A stretch of 64,000 nt of DNA from Verrucomicrobium spinosum DSM 4136 = JCM 18804 (GTDB lineage: Bacteria; Verrucomicrobiota; Verrucomicrobiia; Verrucomicrobiales; Verrucomicrobiaceae): positions 2,575,105 through 2,639,104 of the forward strand of contig NZ_ABIZ01000001.1 of NCBI RefSeq assembly GCF_000172155.1, read 5' to 3'. Each line of letters starts with the position of its first letter. Position 1 is the stretch's first letter. The position numbers and the translations under genes are program-made. Under the pieces are notes generated by a model. That model saw nothing but the letters and a program-made list of their open reading frames with translations, was not told where the DNA came from and made no database searches. This document shows, one piece after another, positions 38,701-46,704 of this stretch.

Positions 38701-40845
38701 TCCTGAAAGCTTGTACCGGCTGGCTATTTCCTCGCCCGTGAGAGCCCGTGCATACACCGCGGCCTCGTCCACCTTGCCTTCCAGCGTGGCAAAGCGGTCG
38801 CAACGGCCTCCCAAAAACAGCTCGCTGGGGCCATCCGGAAGAGTGGAGGGCAGCTCGCCTTCCATCTCTGGATTCAAATTCCCGTTCAGGTACACACGCA
38901 CGCGATCTCCGTCCCGCGCCATCACAACATGGTGCCAGGCCCGGAGTGCCAGCCGGGTGGTGCCCCGCAGGAGTTGTTTCCTCTGGTTTCCATTGTAAAT
39001 GATCAACCGGCCTGTCGATTCCTTGTCCGCTGTGCCGCCGATCCCTACATGATCTCCGGCGCACTGGGCGTCTCCATCCTTTCCGCGGGAGAACAGGTAG
39101 CCCGTCACAGGGCGGGCATCGTCCGGCAGACCATTCCAGAACCACATCTCCACCGAGTAGGCCTTCGGCAAGGGTGGCAGCAGCGCCCGCACCCGTCCGC
39201 CCGCGAGGTGGATGGACCGGTTGATCTCTCCCTCTGAGAGTCCCGCTCCCTCGGGGCCGGGTAGATAGAGGGCCACGCCGTTCTCCATGGTGGCATCCAG
39301 TTCCACCTTGCCTTGCTCCTCCCGGGCATCAGGGAGTTGGGCCTCCTCCATGCGCCAGTAGCCCACCGGTCCGGCTGCCAGCACGGCCTTGGCGTAGGTG
39401 CCCGCGGGATGTTTCATCGAACGCCTTTTGCCCCCGCCCGCCTGCTCCAGGGCACCCAGCAGCTTCTCCACAATCCGCGGCTCGGCCTGCACCTCCAATC
39501 CCGCGGTGCGGGCGGGCCATGTGGTGTAGCCCCCTAGAAAGTGTTGCTCTGGCGGCGGGATGTAGCCTTCCGCGCCATTGGCCAGGCTGATGTTGAAGTG
39601 AGCCTTCAGGGGTGCCTGTGATTTGAGCTTCAGTCCGGTGAGGGCAAAAACCTCATTGGGAAAGGCCGCCACGGTCAGGTCGCCGATCCGCCAGGCCTGC
39701 AGGATGAGCTCGGTCCTTTGTTTCTCGTGCAGATGGAGCGCCTCCTTCGCATAGATCTCCGGCTTGCTCTGAGGGAGACGATTGCCCAGTGAAGCCACCA
39801 CCTGGCGCGCCCAGGCCAGCCGGTCGCCATCCGGTGTGCGGTAGTGCAGCGGCAGGTGGGTTTCCACGACGTTCAGGGGCACATGATTTACGTACTTCAC
39901 CTTGGCCAGGGCCTCGGCGGCGCGACCTGCCACCTCTTCCGCGTATTGGGTCATGCTCACGTTTTTCGCGGGCTTGGCGTAGTCCCTCCACATCAGGTCG
40001 CCGCTAGTGCCCTGGGTCATCATGGCTACGAAGGGGCCTTCGCCCGAAGTCTGGCCCAGACGTTTTGCCACCTCCCGGCAAAACACACCGTAGTAGTCGG
40101 CAGATACCGCCGTGGCTCCAAAGTAATGCTGCGAGTAGTTGGCTAGTACCGCCAGAGGTTTGCCCTCCGGCGTCTGCACGGACACCACGCTTAACTGGGG
40201 GTCCACCGGGCCGGAGGGGCCGACATGTTGGGGACTTTGATGCCCAGGGTGCATCATGGCCCGCACCGTGGGTTGGCCAAACGGATCGGCCGGAACCTTG
40301 TCGGGACGGTAGATCCAGCGCCTGTTATGGGTGTGATCCCAGTCATCTACGGCGGACCAGCCTATCCTTGCGGGTTGGAGGGCTTTTACCGCCGCCGTCA
40401 GGGCTTCGCTAATCTTACCTGGCAACCACGCGGCGTACTCGGGATCCTCACGGCTGCCCAGGCACCCCAAGGCGGAGGGAGCGCTGTGCGTGTGGGTGGC
40501 ACTGACCAGCATGCGGCTCAGGGGGATGCCGGTCTCCATGGAGGCCTGCGCCTTCGCCTTGTCGATCAACTCCCGCGACATCATGCAGGTGTCCACCACG
40601 CAGAGGATGGCTGTCACCTTTCCATCATCCAAGGCCAGCGCCCGGGCATGTAGCCGATCATTGGCTTGTTGGGCCAGGCGTTCTGTGAAGTTGCCGTTCA
40701 CTCGCACGGGGAACTTCAGGGGCGTGACATCCACCGCCACCGCCCCAGCCCTGAAGACGGGGGTGGGCTCCGGGGGAGCGGCAGCCCAGACGGTCGAACA
40801 CGCCAGTAGTGTCGCCAGGGGCAGGGAGAGAGGGGACGGATTCAT
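35758..40845 (-). CDS. 1695-residue fusion: ceramidase-like, LamG, PVC dehydrogenase, HEAT, cytochrome c
   Basis: Signal peptide 1-22. Residues 30-470: neutral/alkaline ceramidase-like domain with VSATHTHSAP (114-123) and LANYSQHYFGATAVSADYYG. Residues 483-713: LamG-type concanavalin-fold domain (AGPVGYWRMEE, YSVEMWFWNG, AWHHVVMARDGDRVRVYLNG, KVDEAAVYARALTGEEI). A Pro/Thr linker (715-747). Residues 748-1138: PVC-type membrane-bound dehydrogenase beta-propeller (FDWDARGRLWVVEMADYP, LEDTDGDLRYDKA, RVNGLRWGLDGWVYCANGG, MVRTGPDGALWVADMYRY). Residues 1152-1545: HEAT-like helical repeats. Residues 1565-1695: cytochrome c with CVACH at 1575-1579. The last three parts are a known PVC combination, thought to oxidise sugars in the periplasm; the ceramidase plus LamG front end is the unusual part. 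Neighbours: a FadR-type regulator upstream and a broken ceramidase-like gene downstream. Confidence 0.85.
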   Translation of the reverse strand: MNPSPLSLPLATLLACSTVWAAAPPEPTPVFRAGAVAVDVTPLKFPVRVNGNFTERLAQQANDRLHARALALDDGKVTAILCVVDTCMMSRELIDKAKAQASMETGIPLSRMLVSATHTHSAPSALGCLGSREDPEYAAWLPGKISEALTAAVKALQPARIGWSAVDDWDHTHNRRWIYRPDKVPADPFGQPTVRAMMHPGHQSPQHVGPSGPVDPQLSVVSVQTPEGKPLAVLANYSQHYFGATAVSADYYGVFCREVAKRLGQTSGEGPFVAMMTQGTSGDLMWRDYAKPAKNVSMTQYAEEVAGRAAEALAKVKYVNHVPLNVVETHLPLHYRTPDGDRLAWARQVVASLGNRLPQSKPEIYAKEALHLHEKQRTELILQAWRIGDLTVAAFPNEVFALTGLKLKSQAPLKAHFNISLANGAEGYIPPPEQHFLGGYTTWPARTAGLEVQAEPRIVEKLLGALEQAGGGKRRSMKHPAGTYAKAVLAAGPVGYWRMEEAQLPDAREEQGKVELDATMENGVALYLPGPEGAGLSEGEINRSIHLAGGRVRALLPPLPKAYSVEMWFWNGLPDDARPVTGYLFSRGKDGDAQCAGDHVGIGGTADKESTGRLIIYNGNQRKQLLRGTTRLALRAWHHVVMARDGDRVRVYLNGNLNPEMEGELPSTLPDGPSELFLGGRCDRFATLEGKVDEAAVYARALTGEEIASRYKLSGQTPPPAVTANEPVPAPTPPNTTKAAEATPPLNPEESLKRIHVPEGFTVALAAADPLVLDPVAFDWDARGRLWVVEMADYPLGMDGKGQPGGRVRILEDTDGDLRYDKATLFADGLRFPTGILTWRDGCLITAAPEVLFLRDENGDGRLDDGGRTVLLSGFQEGNQQLRVNGLRWGLDGWVYCANGGHTPAYGKEVQITSSLTGRRIALGSRDFRFKPDTGELEPLSGPAQFGRNRDEWGRWFGVQNSNPIWHYALEDRHLQRNPHVAPPSPKVLLTEPNARVYPVSSPEQRFHSFDQAGRFTSACSATIVGDARLMGASAPGVEQAMVCEPFHNLVQHLELAPEGPSFKARQVMAGKHDFFASEDRWCRPVMVRTGPDGALWVADMYRYMIEHPQWLPDSGKNALLPHYRKGDDKGRIYRVFAKDRASTDKVALDKASPKDLVATLESDNAWRRDKAHMLLAWSTDRSVLPSLGQLASESKSPLARAHALWILHAKRALEPGLLVKSLQDAADEVRENSLQMAEGRPEQEVIAAACLLANDPNAKVRLQLATTLWGWQDPVASRALIHLAQASGHIEMIRAAVLSSALPHLTALAKASEKAKMPDAMTDGLLQTAAGAGNAEALSLLMAPLLDRAMADADVETTVKHTTAVGSAWQALQRKGARLAALAATQTGTADWQSLVATETALAEKLRRMADAASTPLRVRIAAAAALLAYDDKPSGPVTVLLETMQPGTGIADFKTAAAALRSSGSDEIAVPLLERWAQYSPAQREVVLDLVLEKPEATRRLLDALQTRQVLPASLDIQRQSRLLKHPDKLLRERTSMLLGAPSSRQKVLDSFRPALTLPGDATRGRQVFAQACVACHQLEGTGLAVGPDLRTVVQHPADKLFTSILDPSANIEPGFTAYFCELNDGTQLYGAITIEAGDSLTLRLADGSARTLLRSGLKRLQSANVSLMPDGLEALLTPQSLADLIAYLKVPK

Positions 40846-40884
40846 GCGGAAGAGGGAAGACTGTCTGGAGGAGGTGGGGAGTGA

Positions 40885-41610
40885 TCAGTTGCCAGCGGAT
40901 CTCTTGCGCGCTGCCCGCTTCTTCGGCGGTAGAGCCAGTTCATCCAGGGTGGTGTCCAGATGCTGTCGCATCGCGGACTCTGCACCCGCTGCATCACCTC
41001 CCAGTACAGCCTTCAGAATGATGCCGTGCTCGACGATGGCGGACTCGGTGGTTACCCGGCTGTAGCCGCGGGACAGGCTGGCTTTGAGAAGGTCTGTGAG
41101 CGACAGGAGCATCATGGCCGAGACTTGATTCCCTGAGGCCGAGGCCAGCGCATGGTGAAAGGCCATGTCCGCCTCAATGGCGGCCTTCAGGGTGTCGGCC
41201 GCCGCGAGACGGTCATACACTTCCTGCAAGTGGGTGCGCTGTTCTTGAGTGGCGTTCAGCGCCGCCAGACGCGCGTGTTCCGGCTCCAGCATCAGACGCA
41301 CCTGCACGAGCTGGCGCAAGCGTTCCTGCGCATCCGGCACCAGGAGTTCCACCGCCTGGGTCAGAGGCTTGTGCAGATTGTCTGTGGAACGCATGCCCAC
41401 CCCTTGACGCACCTCCAGCAAACCTTGCGTCTCCAGGCGCTTTACCGCCTCCCGTACCACGCTGCGACTGACACCAAGCTGTTCCGAGAGGGCCTGCACC
41501 GCTGGCAAGCGACGTCCTCCCTCTGCATCCTCCCCGCGCGTCAACTCCGCCAGGCGGGCGGCAACTTTCTCCACCAGCGACGGCGACCGGGAAATGGCGG
41601 TGATTTTCAT
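40885..41610 (-). CDS. GntR-family regulator, FadR subfamily (FCD domain)
   Basis: 241 residues from ATG 41610. Winged helix 10-75: LVEKVAARLAELTRGE, RLPAVQALSEQLGVSRSVVREAVKRL, ETQGLLEVRQGVGMR. FCD ligand domain 85-225 with the metal-site acidic and His residues (EADMAFHHALASASGN, IVEHGIILKAVLGGDAAGAESAMRQHLD). Basic tail KKRAARKRS. A TGGTC-T-GACCA palindrome 46 bp before the start fits the FadR-subfamily operator, so it probably represses itself and, through co-transcription, the 1695-residue fusion 40 bp downstream. Ligand likely a small carboxylate or sugar acid by family. Confidence 0.88.
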   Translation of the reverse strand: MKITAISRSPSLVEKVAARLAELTRGEDAEGGRRLPAVQALSEQLGVSRSVVREAVKRLETQGLLEVRQGVGMRSTDNLHKPLTQAVELLVPDAQERLRQLVQVRLMLEPEHARLAALNATQEQRTHLQEVYDRLAAADTLKAAIEADMAFHHALASASGNQVSAMMLLSLTDLLKASLSRGYSRVTTESAIVEHGIILKAVLGGDAAGAESAMRQHLDTTLDELALPPKKRAARKRSAGN

Positions 41611-41899
41611 GAGAGAGGGAGCGGTAATAGGAAGGGAATGGGGGTGATCATCTGATGGTCTGACCAGTTGAGGAGGCTTAGAGTACGGAGAGGTGGAGGG
41701 GCGTCTTTCAGCCCTTGGGTGGGAGACGCCAGACTGCCAGACGCCAAACATCAGACTTGAGGCCCGTTGTGCGAGGCAGACACAAGACTGGAAGACCCAA
41801 GATATAAGACTTGAGCTCGCGCGCTGCCGGAGCGTCGGGGTTCGAAGTGGCTGGGAGGTCAATTCTAGAACCCCCATCAACTGATGGCTGGATGTTCTC
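41611..41899. other. Promoter and low-complexity region upstream of the FadR-type gene
   Basis: Holds the operator at 41656-41666 and a tract of AGACGCCAGACTGCCAGACG, ACACAAGACTGGAAGAC type (41728-41816). No gene. Confidence 0.5.
41656..41666. promoter_or_regulatory. FadR-subfamily operator TGGTC-T-GACCA
   Basis: A perfect 5+1+5 palindrome matching the family pattern TGGTnnnACCA seen for FadR, PdhR and LldR-type regulators. It sits 46 bp upstream of the FadR-type gene on its promoter side. The extended form on the minus strand is AACTGGTCAGACCATCA. Confidence 0.65.
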
Positions 41900-42290
41900 C
41901 AGTGCGTCAGTGCGTCAGAGTGGGGCGGCTTGGAAGTGGCGGGGGTTTGGCGGATGTGTGTCAATATCCCCAGCAGGGCGATCCGGCCCCCTCTGGTCGG
42001 TTGATGTCCGCGCCAGGTGGAGTACCGCTTTTAAGCGGAATCAGGATGCGCTGAGCCCTTGAGGTTGCCCGCAGTAAAACGCGTCCGGCCAGCGGGATGA
42101 GGGGGCGCGTCATGGGCCGTTCGGGGCGTGATTCCGCTTAAAAGCGGTACTCCAACCCTGCTGCGGAGCGGGGATGTGGGTTGGTCGGGCCCGTCGGGGA
42201 GGAGCCTGAGGGGTTGACGGTCATCAAGCCGGGAAACGACCTCATGGGACCCTTGGCACGGACCGGGACACGAATGTCCCTCGCTCCTCT
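41900..42290 (-). repeat. Inverted copy of the 469-bp repeat unit
   Basis: The reverse complement matches the array at 32858-34172 over about 390 bp, including both inverted 29-mers (GGAGTACCGCTTTTAAGCGG at about 42019 and its complement at about 42131) and the GGGACATTC...TCCCGG start. At its outer end are CAGTGCGTCAGTGCGTCAG strings. With the array it brackets the 34187-41610 segment. Confidence 0.88.
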
Positions 42291-42303
42291 TACTGATTCC
42301 GGG

Positions 42304-43188
42304 TCAGCCCCAATGCGCTGCGATCTTCTTTTTCAAGAACGCGACACTGCGCTCCAGTTGATCCATCCCTTCGATGCCGTCTTCGATGCTGATCCAGCCA
42401 TCGAATCCTTTGCTCTTCAGTTCGGTGAAGATCGCATCATAGTCGTTCAAGCCTTTGCCGATCTCGCCATGGCGCAGGCGTTTGGCGTAGCCGGCGGAGC
42501 CGCCTTCCTCTTTGCGCAGATCTTCAATGGTTCCTTCAATCAGGTAGCGATCACTGGCGTGCATGGTGACCACGCGGTGGGACACGCGGCGCAGGAGTTC
42601 CAGCGGATCTTCTCCAGCCAGATAGGTGTTGCTGGGATCATAGTTCACGCCAAAGGCCGGGTGGTCGATGCGGTCCACCAGTTTGCAGAAGACATCCATT
42701 TTCTGGGCAAACTCCGGGTAGTCCCAGAAGTCGTCCTTGTAGTGGTTCTCGATGATGAGCGTGATGTCTCGTTCCTGCGCATAGGGCAGACAGGCTTCGA
42801 TGCATTCCGCCGCCAGGCTTACGCCCTGATCCATGGTCAACTCCGGGCGACGCTGCCCGGAGAGCACCCGGCAATACGAGCCGCCCAGAGCGTGGGTCAT
42901 GTCGATCCAGCCCTTCTGCTTCGCAATTTGTGCCTCACGGAACGCCGCGTCCGGGTGCGTAAAGTCGGGTGAGCAGCACATCATGGGGATCACGAGACCG
43001 AGATCCTCCACTTGCTTGCGAAAGCCCGCCCAGTTGCGCTCGTTCGCCATCTCCAGAAACCCGGCGTACCATTCCAGACCCTGTACGTCAAGCTTGGACG
43101 CAAGGCCGATCCACTCAGACAGTTTCATCGATCCGTCTTTGCAGAGCGCCTGCATGAAGGCTTTGGGGAATGCGGCAAGTTTGGGCAT
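42304..43188 (-). CDS. Sugar phosphate isomerase/epimerase-like TIM-barrel protein
   Basis: 294 residues from ATG 43188 (MPKLAAFPKAFMQALCKDGS). AP-endonuclease-2-type TIM barrel used by xylose-isomerase-like, hydroxypyruvate-isomerase and tagatose/ribulose epimerase families. Metal-ligand candidates: E in LIIENHYKDD, D and N in FGVNYDPSNTYLAG, H in VVTMHASDRYL, E in GWISIEDG. The substrate cannot be told. Last gene of the catabolic run that begins at 48168, 69 bp after the SDR gene; an AT-rich string (GAATGATGAATGATGAATG) fills the gap. Confidence 0.82.
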   Translation of the reverse strand: MPKLAAFPKAFMQALCKDGSMKLSEWIGLASKLDVQGLEWYAGFLEMANERNWAGFRKQVEDLGLVIPMMCCSPDFTHPDAAFREAQIAKQKGWIDMTHALGGSYCRVLSGQRRPELTMDQGVSLAAECIEACLPYAQERDITLIIENHYKDDFWDYPEFAQKMDVFCKLVDRIDHPAFGVNYDPSNTYLAGEDPLELLRRVSHRVVTMHASDRYLIEGTIEDLRKEEGGSAGYAKRLRHGEIGKGLNDYDAIFTELKSKGFDGWISIEDGIEGMDQLERSVAFLKKKIAAHWG

Positions 43189-43257
43189 GGGAGAAAAATT
43201 AGGAATGATGAATGATGAATGAGGAATTAGGAATGAGCTGAAACCAACGCCCACCTC

Positions 43258-44064
43258 TTACTGCTTATCGCTCACCGGGATGGTTGTGGCGTCCTTGGGC
43301 GGGTTGCGGCCGATGAAGGGATGCTGCTCCAGATCCACGACCTGACCGCTGATGGGTCCGCTTTCGTCCGCCAGCCAGTACACCGCCGCGACTGCGATTT
43401 CGTCCGGCCAGAGGATGCGTCCCGCAGGAGCGTAAACACGTGGTACGTGAGTGTACCAGTCCTCAGGCAGGCCGTGTTCCTTCTTGCGCTGGGCTTCGTT
43501 TTCGGTGAGCACCCAGCCGGGGTTGATCTGGTTCACTCGCACATGATCTTCGCGCATGAGAGTGTCTCCGAGGTTGCGGGTGAGCGTCATGAGCGCGCCC
43601 TTGGAAATGCTGTACGGCAGCAGATTGGGCTCACCGCTCCAGGCATTCACAGAGCCGATGTTCAATACCGCACCGCGGTTCTCCCTGAGCTGGGGCAGTG
43701 CGGCCTTGATCAAAGCAAAGGGGGCCACCGTGTTGACCTCCATCATTTTGCGGAAGAAGGCGAGATCCGTGGTGTGGAGGTTGGATGCCACCACCATGGC
43801 GGCGTTGTTCACGACCGCGTCCAGCTTGGCAAAGCTCTTTACGGCCAATTCCACGAGGCGTTCGGGTGCGCCTTCTGCCGTGAGATCCTCGATGTGCAGC
43901 GTCGCATTCTCCGCTCCCAATTCCTCGATCACCTGCGCCCCCAGATCCGCCTCCAGTCCGTGGATTACGACCTTGGCTCCTTCAGCGACGAAACGCTTGG
44001 CCATGGCCTTGCCAATGCCGGTGCAGCTTCCTGTGACGATGATGACTTTGTCTTTGAGGCGCAT
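43258..44064 (-). CDS. SDR-family oxidoreductase
   Basis: 268 residues, classical short-chain dehydrogenase. Cofactor motif TGSCTGIGKAMAKRF near residue 11, NNAAMV (90s), catalytic Ser in NIGSVNAW, YSISK (Tyr and Lys), and NQINPGWVLT. His or Gly at the end of beta2 (VVIHGLEADL) leaves NAD versus NADP preference open. In this operon it probably oxidises a hydroxyl of the sugar acid or polyol. Followed by the TIM-barrel isomerase; a 103-bp gap with an AT-rich repeat separates it from the FAD oxidoreductase. Confidence 0.88.
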   Translation of the reverse strand: MRLKDKVIIVTGSCTGIGKAMAKRFVAEGAKVVIHGLEADLGAQVIEELGAENATLHIEDLTAEGAPERLVELAVKSFAKLDAVVNNAAMVVASNLHTTDLAFFRKMMEVNTVAPFALIKAALPQLRENRGAVLNIGSVNAWSGEPNLLPYSISKGALMTLTRNLGDTLMREDHVRVNQINPGWVLTENEAQRKKEHGLPEDWYTHVPRVYAPAGRILWPDEIAVAAVYWLADESGPISGQVVDLEQHPFIGRNPPKDATTIPVSDKQ

Positions 44065-44078
44065 AGGTTGAATGCAGT

Positions 44079-44108
44079 GAAAAGTTAAGAGTAAAAAGTG
44101 ATAAGTGG
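44079..44108. repeat. AT-rich repeat GTGAAAAGTTAAGAGTAAAA, copy A
   Basis: GCAGTGAAAAGTTAAGAGTA then AAAAGTGATAAGTGGG; nearly the same as 47412-47452. Both are in gaps of the same operon and are far less GC-rich than the genes. Confidence 0.7.
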
Positions 44109-44167
44109 GATCCGAAGCAGAGAAGTTGCTCGAGTGCCACCTTTTGGCGGAACACTACAGAAGGCGA

Positions 44168-45544
44168 CTATGCCGCATCAGTAAACGGCCCTGCATTTAC
44201 GGTGGTGAGAACCTCCCGCACTTTTTGGCCATCCAGTTCGGCCACATTGGTGCTGTTCTTCAAGCTAAGGGCCGCGGCGCAGCCGGCGGCTTCGCCGAGG
44301 GCCATGGCGGTAACGGTGACTCGTGTGGAGGCATGAGCGCCGCGGGTGGCGGAGTGGCAACGGCCAGCCACGAGGAGATTCTCGATCTTCTGCGGGACCA
44401 AGGAGCGATAGGGGATGTCGTAGGGGCCGGGTTGGACCTTCTCGGGCTTGAAGTCGTTGGCACTGCCCAGAGTGGTCTTGTTGGGGTGAAGGTCCAGATA
44501 CCAGCAACCAGTGGCGATGGCGTCCGGGAAGCGACGACCTCCCATGATTTCCTTTTCATTCAGCACGTGCTGGCCAATGAGCCGCCGGGATTCACGCACG
44601 CCTATCCAGGGATAGGCTTCGAGGAAATAGGAATCTGCAAAGGCTGGGATGTCGCGCTTCCAGGCCTTGTGCATGGCCAGGGCGTCGGCGCGCCCCTGCA
44701 TTTCCGCGCGGGAGAGGTCGGCGGCGTCGGTGGGGTTGGCTGGCACACGGATGCCGTGCACATACACCTCATCCTTGCCGAAGAGGAACATCACTCCGGG
44801 GCCGTAGAAGTAAGGCAATTCTCCAAGCGCCTGAGCTTTCACCAGAGACTCGCGGCAGAGTCCGCCGATGCCCTTGGCGGGCTTCACGCCGCCGATGCGG
44901 AAGTGGAGGGTCAACGGCTGCACCTCGGCGCTTTGTTCAGTGGGTGTGCCGGCCCAGGCCGCGACATCGGCATCGCCGGTGCAGTCAATCACGACCTTGG
45001 GGCGCACGGTTACCAGGCCGTCTTTGTTTGCGATGGTGACATTGCGGATCCGGCCGTTGGACGACTCCGCCTCGCAGGCAAAGGAGTTGTACAACACTGT
45101 GAGCCGGTCTTTTTGCGCCTGCAGCTCCCGGTCCAGTAGTACCTTGAACTCAAACGTGTTGGGGATCGTCGGGTTGTGTGGTTTGATCACCTGCGCGTCA
45201 GGCGCGCACACTCCGGTCTTGGACAAGAGTTCCAGGGCGATGCCCTTCACCACCACGCGGTGGTCGCCAATGTTGGAGATGCCATCGAAATAGGGCAACC
45301 CCACGCTGGTGATGATCCCGCCTGCAAAGGGGGCCTTTTCCACCAGCAGGGTTCGTGCGCCATGTCGTGCAGCGCTCAGTGCCGCGGCGGTGCCCGCACA
45401 GCCACCGCCACAAACCAGCACGTCTGTTTCAATGGTTTTGCGACCGGTGCCTGCGCTGGTTCCTGCCGCACCCTCCGCCGCCAGCAAAGGCCCTGCCATT
45501 GTCGCCGCCACGGAGGAAGCTACAAATGTCCGTCGTGTGTTCAT
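44168..45544 (-). CDS. FAD-dependent oxidoreductase with Tat signal
   Basis: 458 residues from ATG 45544. MNTRRTFVASSVAATMAGPL has the twin-arginine pattern, so the folded flavoprotein is probably exported. Rossmann FAD site VLVCGGGCAGTAAALSAARHG, EKAPFAGG, and a C-terminal LLVAGRCHSATRGAHASTRV block; internal PKVVIDCTGDADVAAWAG. This matches the FAD_oxidored family common in PVC bacteria, often near sugar-catabolic genes. Cytosolic SDR and ADH partners are in the same operon, so one oxidation may occur in the periplasm. An in-frame upstream start is less likely because it hides the Tat motif. Confidence 0.85.
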   Translation of the reverse strand: MNTRRTFVASSVAATMAGPLLAAEGAAGTSAGTGRKTIETDVLVCGGGCAGTAAALSAARHGARTLLVEKAPFAGGIITSVGLPYFDGISNIGDHRVVVKGIALELLSKTGVCAPDAQVIKPHNPTIPNTFEFKVLLDRELQAQKDRLTVLYNSFACEAESSNGRIRNVTIANKDGLVTVRPKVVIDCTGDADVAAWAGTPTEQSAEVQPLTLHFRIGGVKPAKGIGGLCRESLVKAQALGELPYFYGPGVMFLFGKDEVYVHGIRVPANPTDAADLSRAEMQGRADALAMHKAWKRDIPAFADSYFLEAYPWIGVRESRRLIGQHVLNEKEIMGGRRFPDAIATGCWYLDLHPNKTTLGSANDFKPEKVQPGPYDIPYRSLVPQKIENLLVAGRCHSATRGAHASTRVTVTAMALGEAAGCAAALSLKNSTNVAELDGQKVREVLTTVNAGPFTDAA

Positions 45545-45582
45545 GGAGAAGTGTGTATTCCTAAACCAGCCGCACAGCGGCA

Positions 45583-45626
45583 TCTCAACCAACGAAGTGT
45601 CTCAACAGCGAAGCGTCTCAACTTCC
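45583..45626 (-). repeat. Short copy of the GGTTGAGACGCT repeat
   Basis: Minus-strand reading gives GTTGAGACGCTTCGCTGTTG and AGACACTTCGTTGGTTGAG, related to the 18-bp array near 16.6 kb. It lies between the ADH and FAD oxidoreductase genes. Confidence 0.6.
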
Positions 45627-46658
45627 TTACACCGGCTTAAGTACAGATTTCACGACCTCGCCGCTGTGCATCTTCTCGAAGGCCTCGTGCCACTCGGTCA
45701 CCGCCCAGACGCCGCCGATGATGGGTTTGACGTCCAGTTGACCGCCTGCCAGCAGGGCGATCACTCGCTCCCACACTGGCCAGTTGTGGCTGAAGCTGCC
45801 TTGCAGGGTCACGTTCTTCTGCACGAGGGGGTCGATGGAGAAGCCCAGTGGCTGCGGGCCCCAGCCCACCTTGGTGATCCAGCCGTTGGGGCGGACGAGC
45901 TGCAGTGCAATCTTCAGTGTGATGCTGGAGCCGGCGGCATCGATGACGCAATCGGCACCCAGGCCATCTCGCCGCTTGGCCCATTCCGTCGCGTCGCCGA
46001 TGATGCCTTCGCAGCCATACAATTTGGCGATCTCCAGACGCTGACGATCATTCTCCAAGCCCACCAGGGCGACCTCAGCCCCACACAGGCGGGCCACGGC
46101 CGCGCACAGAATGCCTATGGTGCCGGGGCCCAGTACGATCACGCGATCCCCCGGCTTTAGACGGCTGTTCTCCACCACGGCATTGTAAGCCACACAGCAA
46201 GGTTCCGTAAGGCAGGCTTGTTCAAAGGCCAGCTTGTCCGGCACTCGGTGGAGGCAGCGGGAGGGTACACGCACGTAGCGGGTCATGGCACCGTTCACAC
46301 CGTAGCCGAAACCCTTGCGTGTGGGGTCCAGGTTGTAGAGCCCCTGGCGACTCATGGGATTGTTGATGTCGATGACCGCTGCGGTCTCGCTCACCACGCG
46401 GTCACCTTCCTTCCAGTTGATCACGTTCTTGCCGGTCTCCACAATGTGGCCGCCAAACTCATGACCCAGTACCACCGGGTAGTTCACCGGCCAGCTATGG
46501 TCGGCTGTCCATTGATGGAGGTCACTGCCACAGACGCCCACATTGGCGACCTCCAGCAGCACATCGTCGTCCCCAATCTCCGGGGCGAGGATCTCACGAA
46601 TCTCAACGGACCCCTTCTCCGGGGCATAGTTCACAACAGCAGCGGAAGCGGTCTTCAT
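45627..46658 (-). CDS. Zinc-dependent medium-chain alcohol dehydrogenase
   Basis: 343 residues from ATG 46658 (MKTASAAVVNYAPEKGS). Catalytic-zinc motifs GVCGSDLH and GHEFGGHIVE, NAD-site VLGPGTIGILCAAVARLCGA with Glu in VGLENDRQR. The region that normally carries four structural-zinc cysteines (about 85-115) reads VIDINNPMSRQGLYNLDPTR and has none, so only the catalytic zinc is expected. Related to threonine/sorbitol/galactitol-type dehydrogenases. Likely oxidises a polyol or sugar acid in the pathway. 46 bp downstream of the HPS-like gene. Confidence 0.87.
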   Translation of the reverse strand: MKTASAAVVNYAPEKGSVEIREILAPEIGDDDVLLEVANVGVCGSDLHQWTADHSWPVNYPVVLGHEFGGHIVETGKNVINWKEGDRVVSETAAVIDINNPMSRQGLYNLDPTRKGFGYGVNGAMTRYVRVPSRCLHRVPDKLAFEQACLTEPCCVAYNAVVENSRLKPGDRVIVLGPGTIGILCAAVARLCGAEVALVGLENDRQRLEIAKLYGCEGIIGDATEWAKRRDGLGADCVIDAAGSSITLKIALQLVRPNGWITKVGWGPQPLGFSIDPLVQKNVTLQGSFSHNWPVWERVIALLAGGQLDVKPIIGGVWAVTEWHEAFEKMHSGEVVKSVLKPV

Positions 46659-46704
46659 AAATGCGGAATGAGGAATTCTGAATGTGATGATCTGATGGCA
46701 AGCG

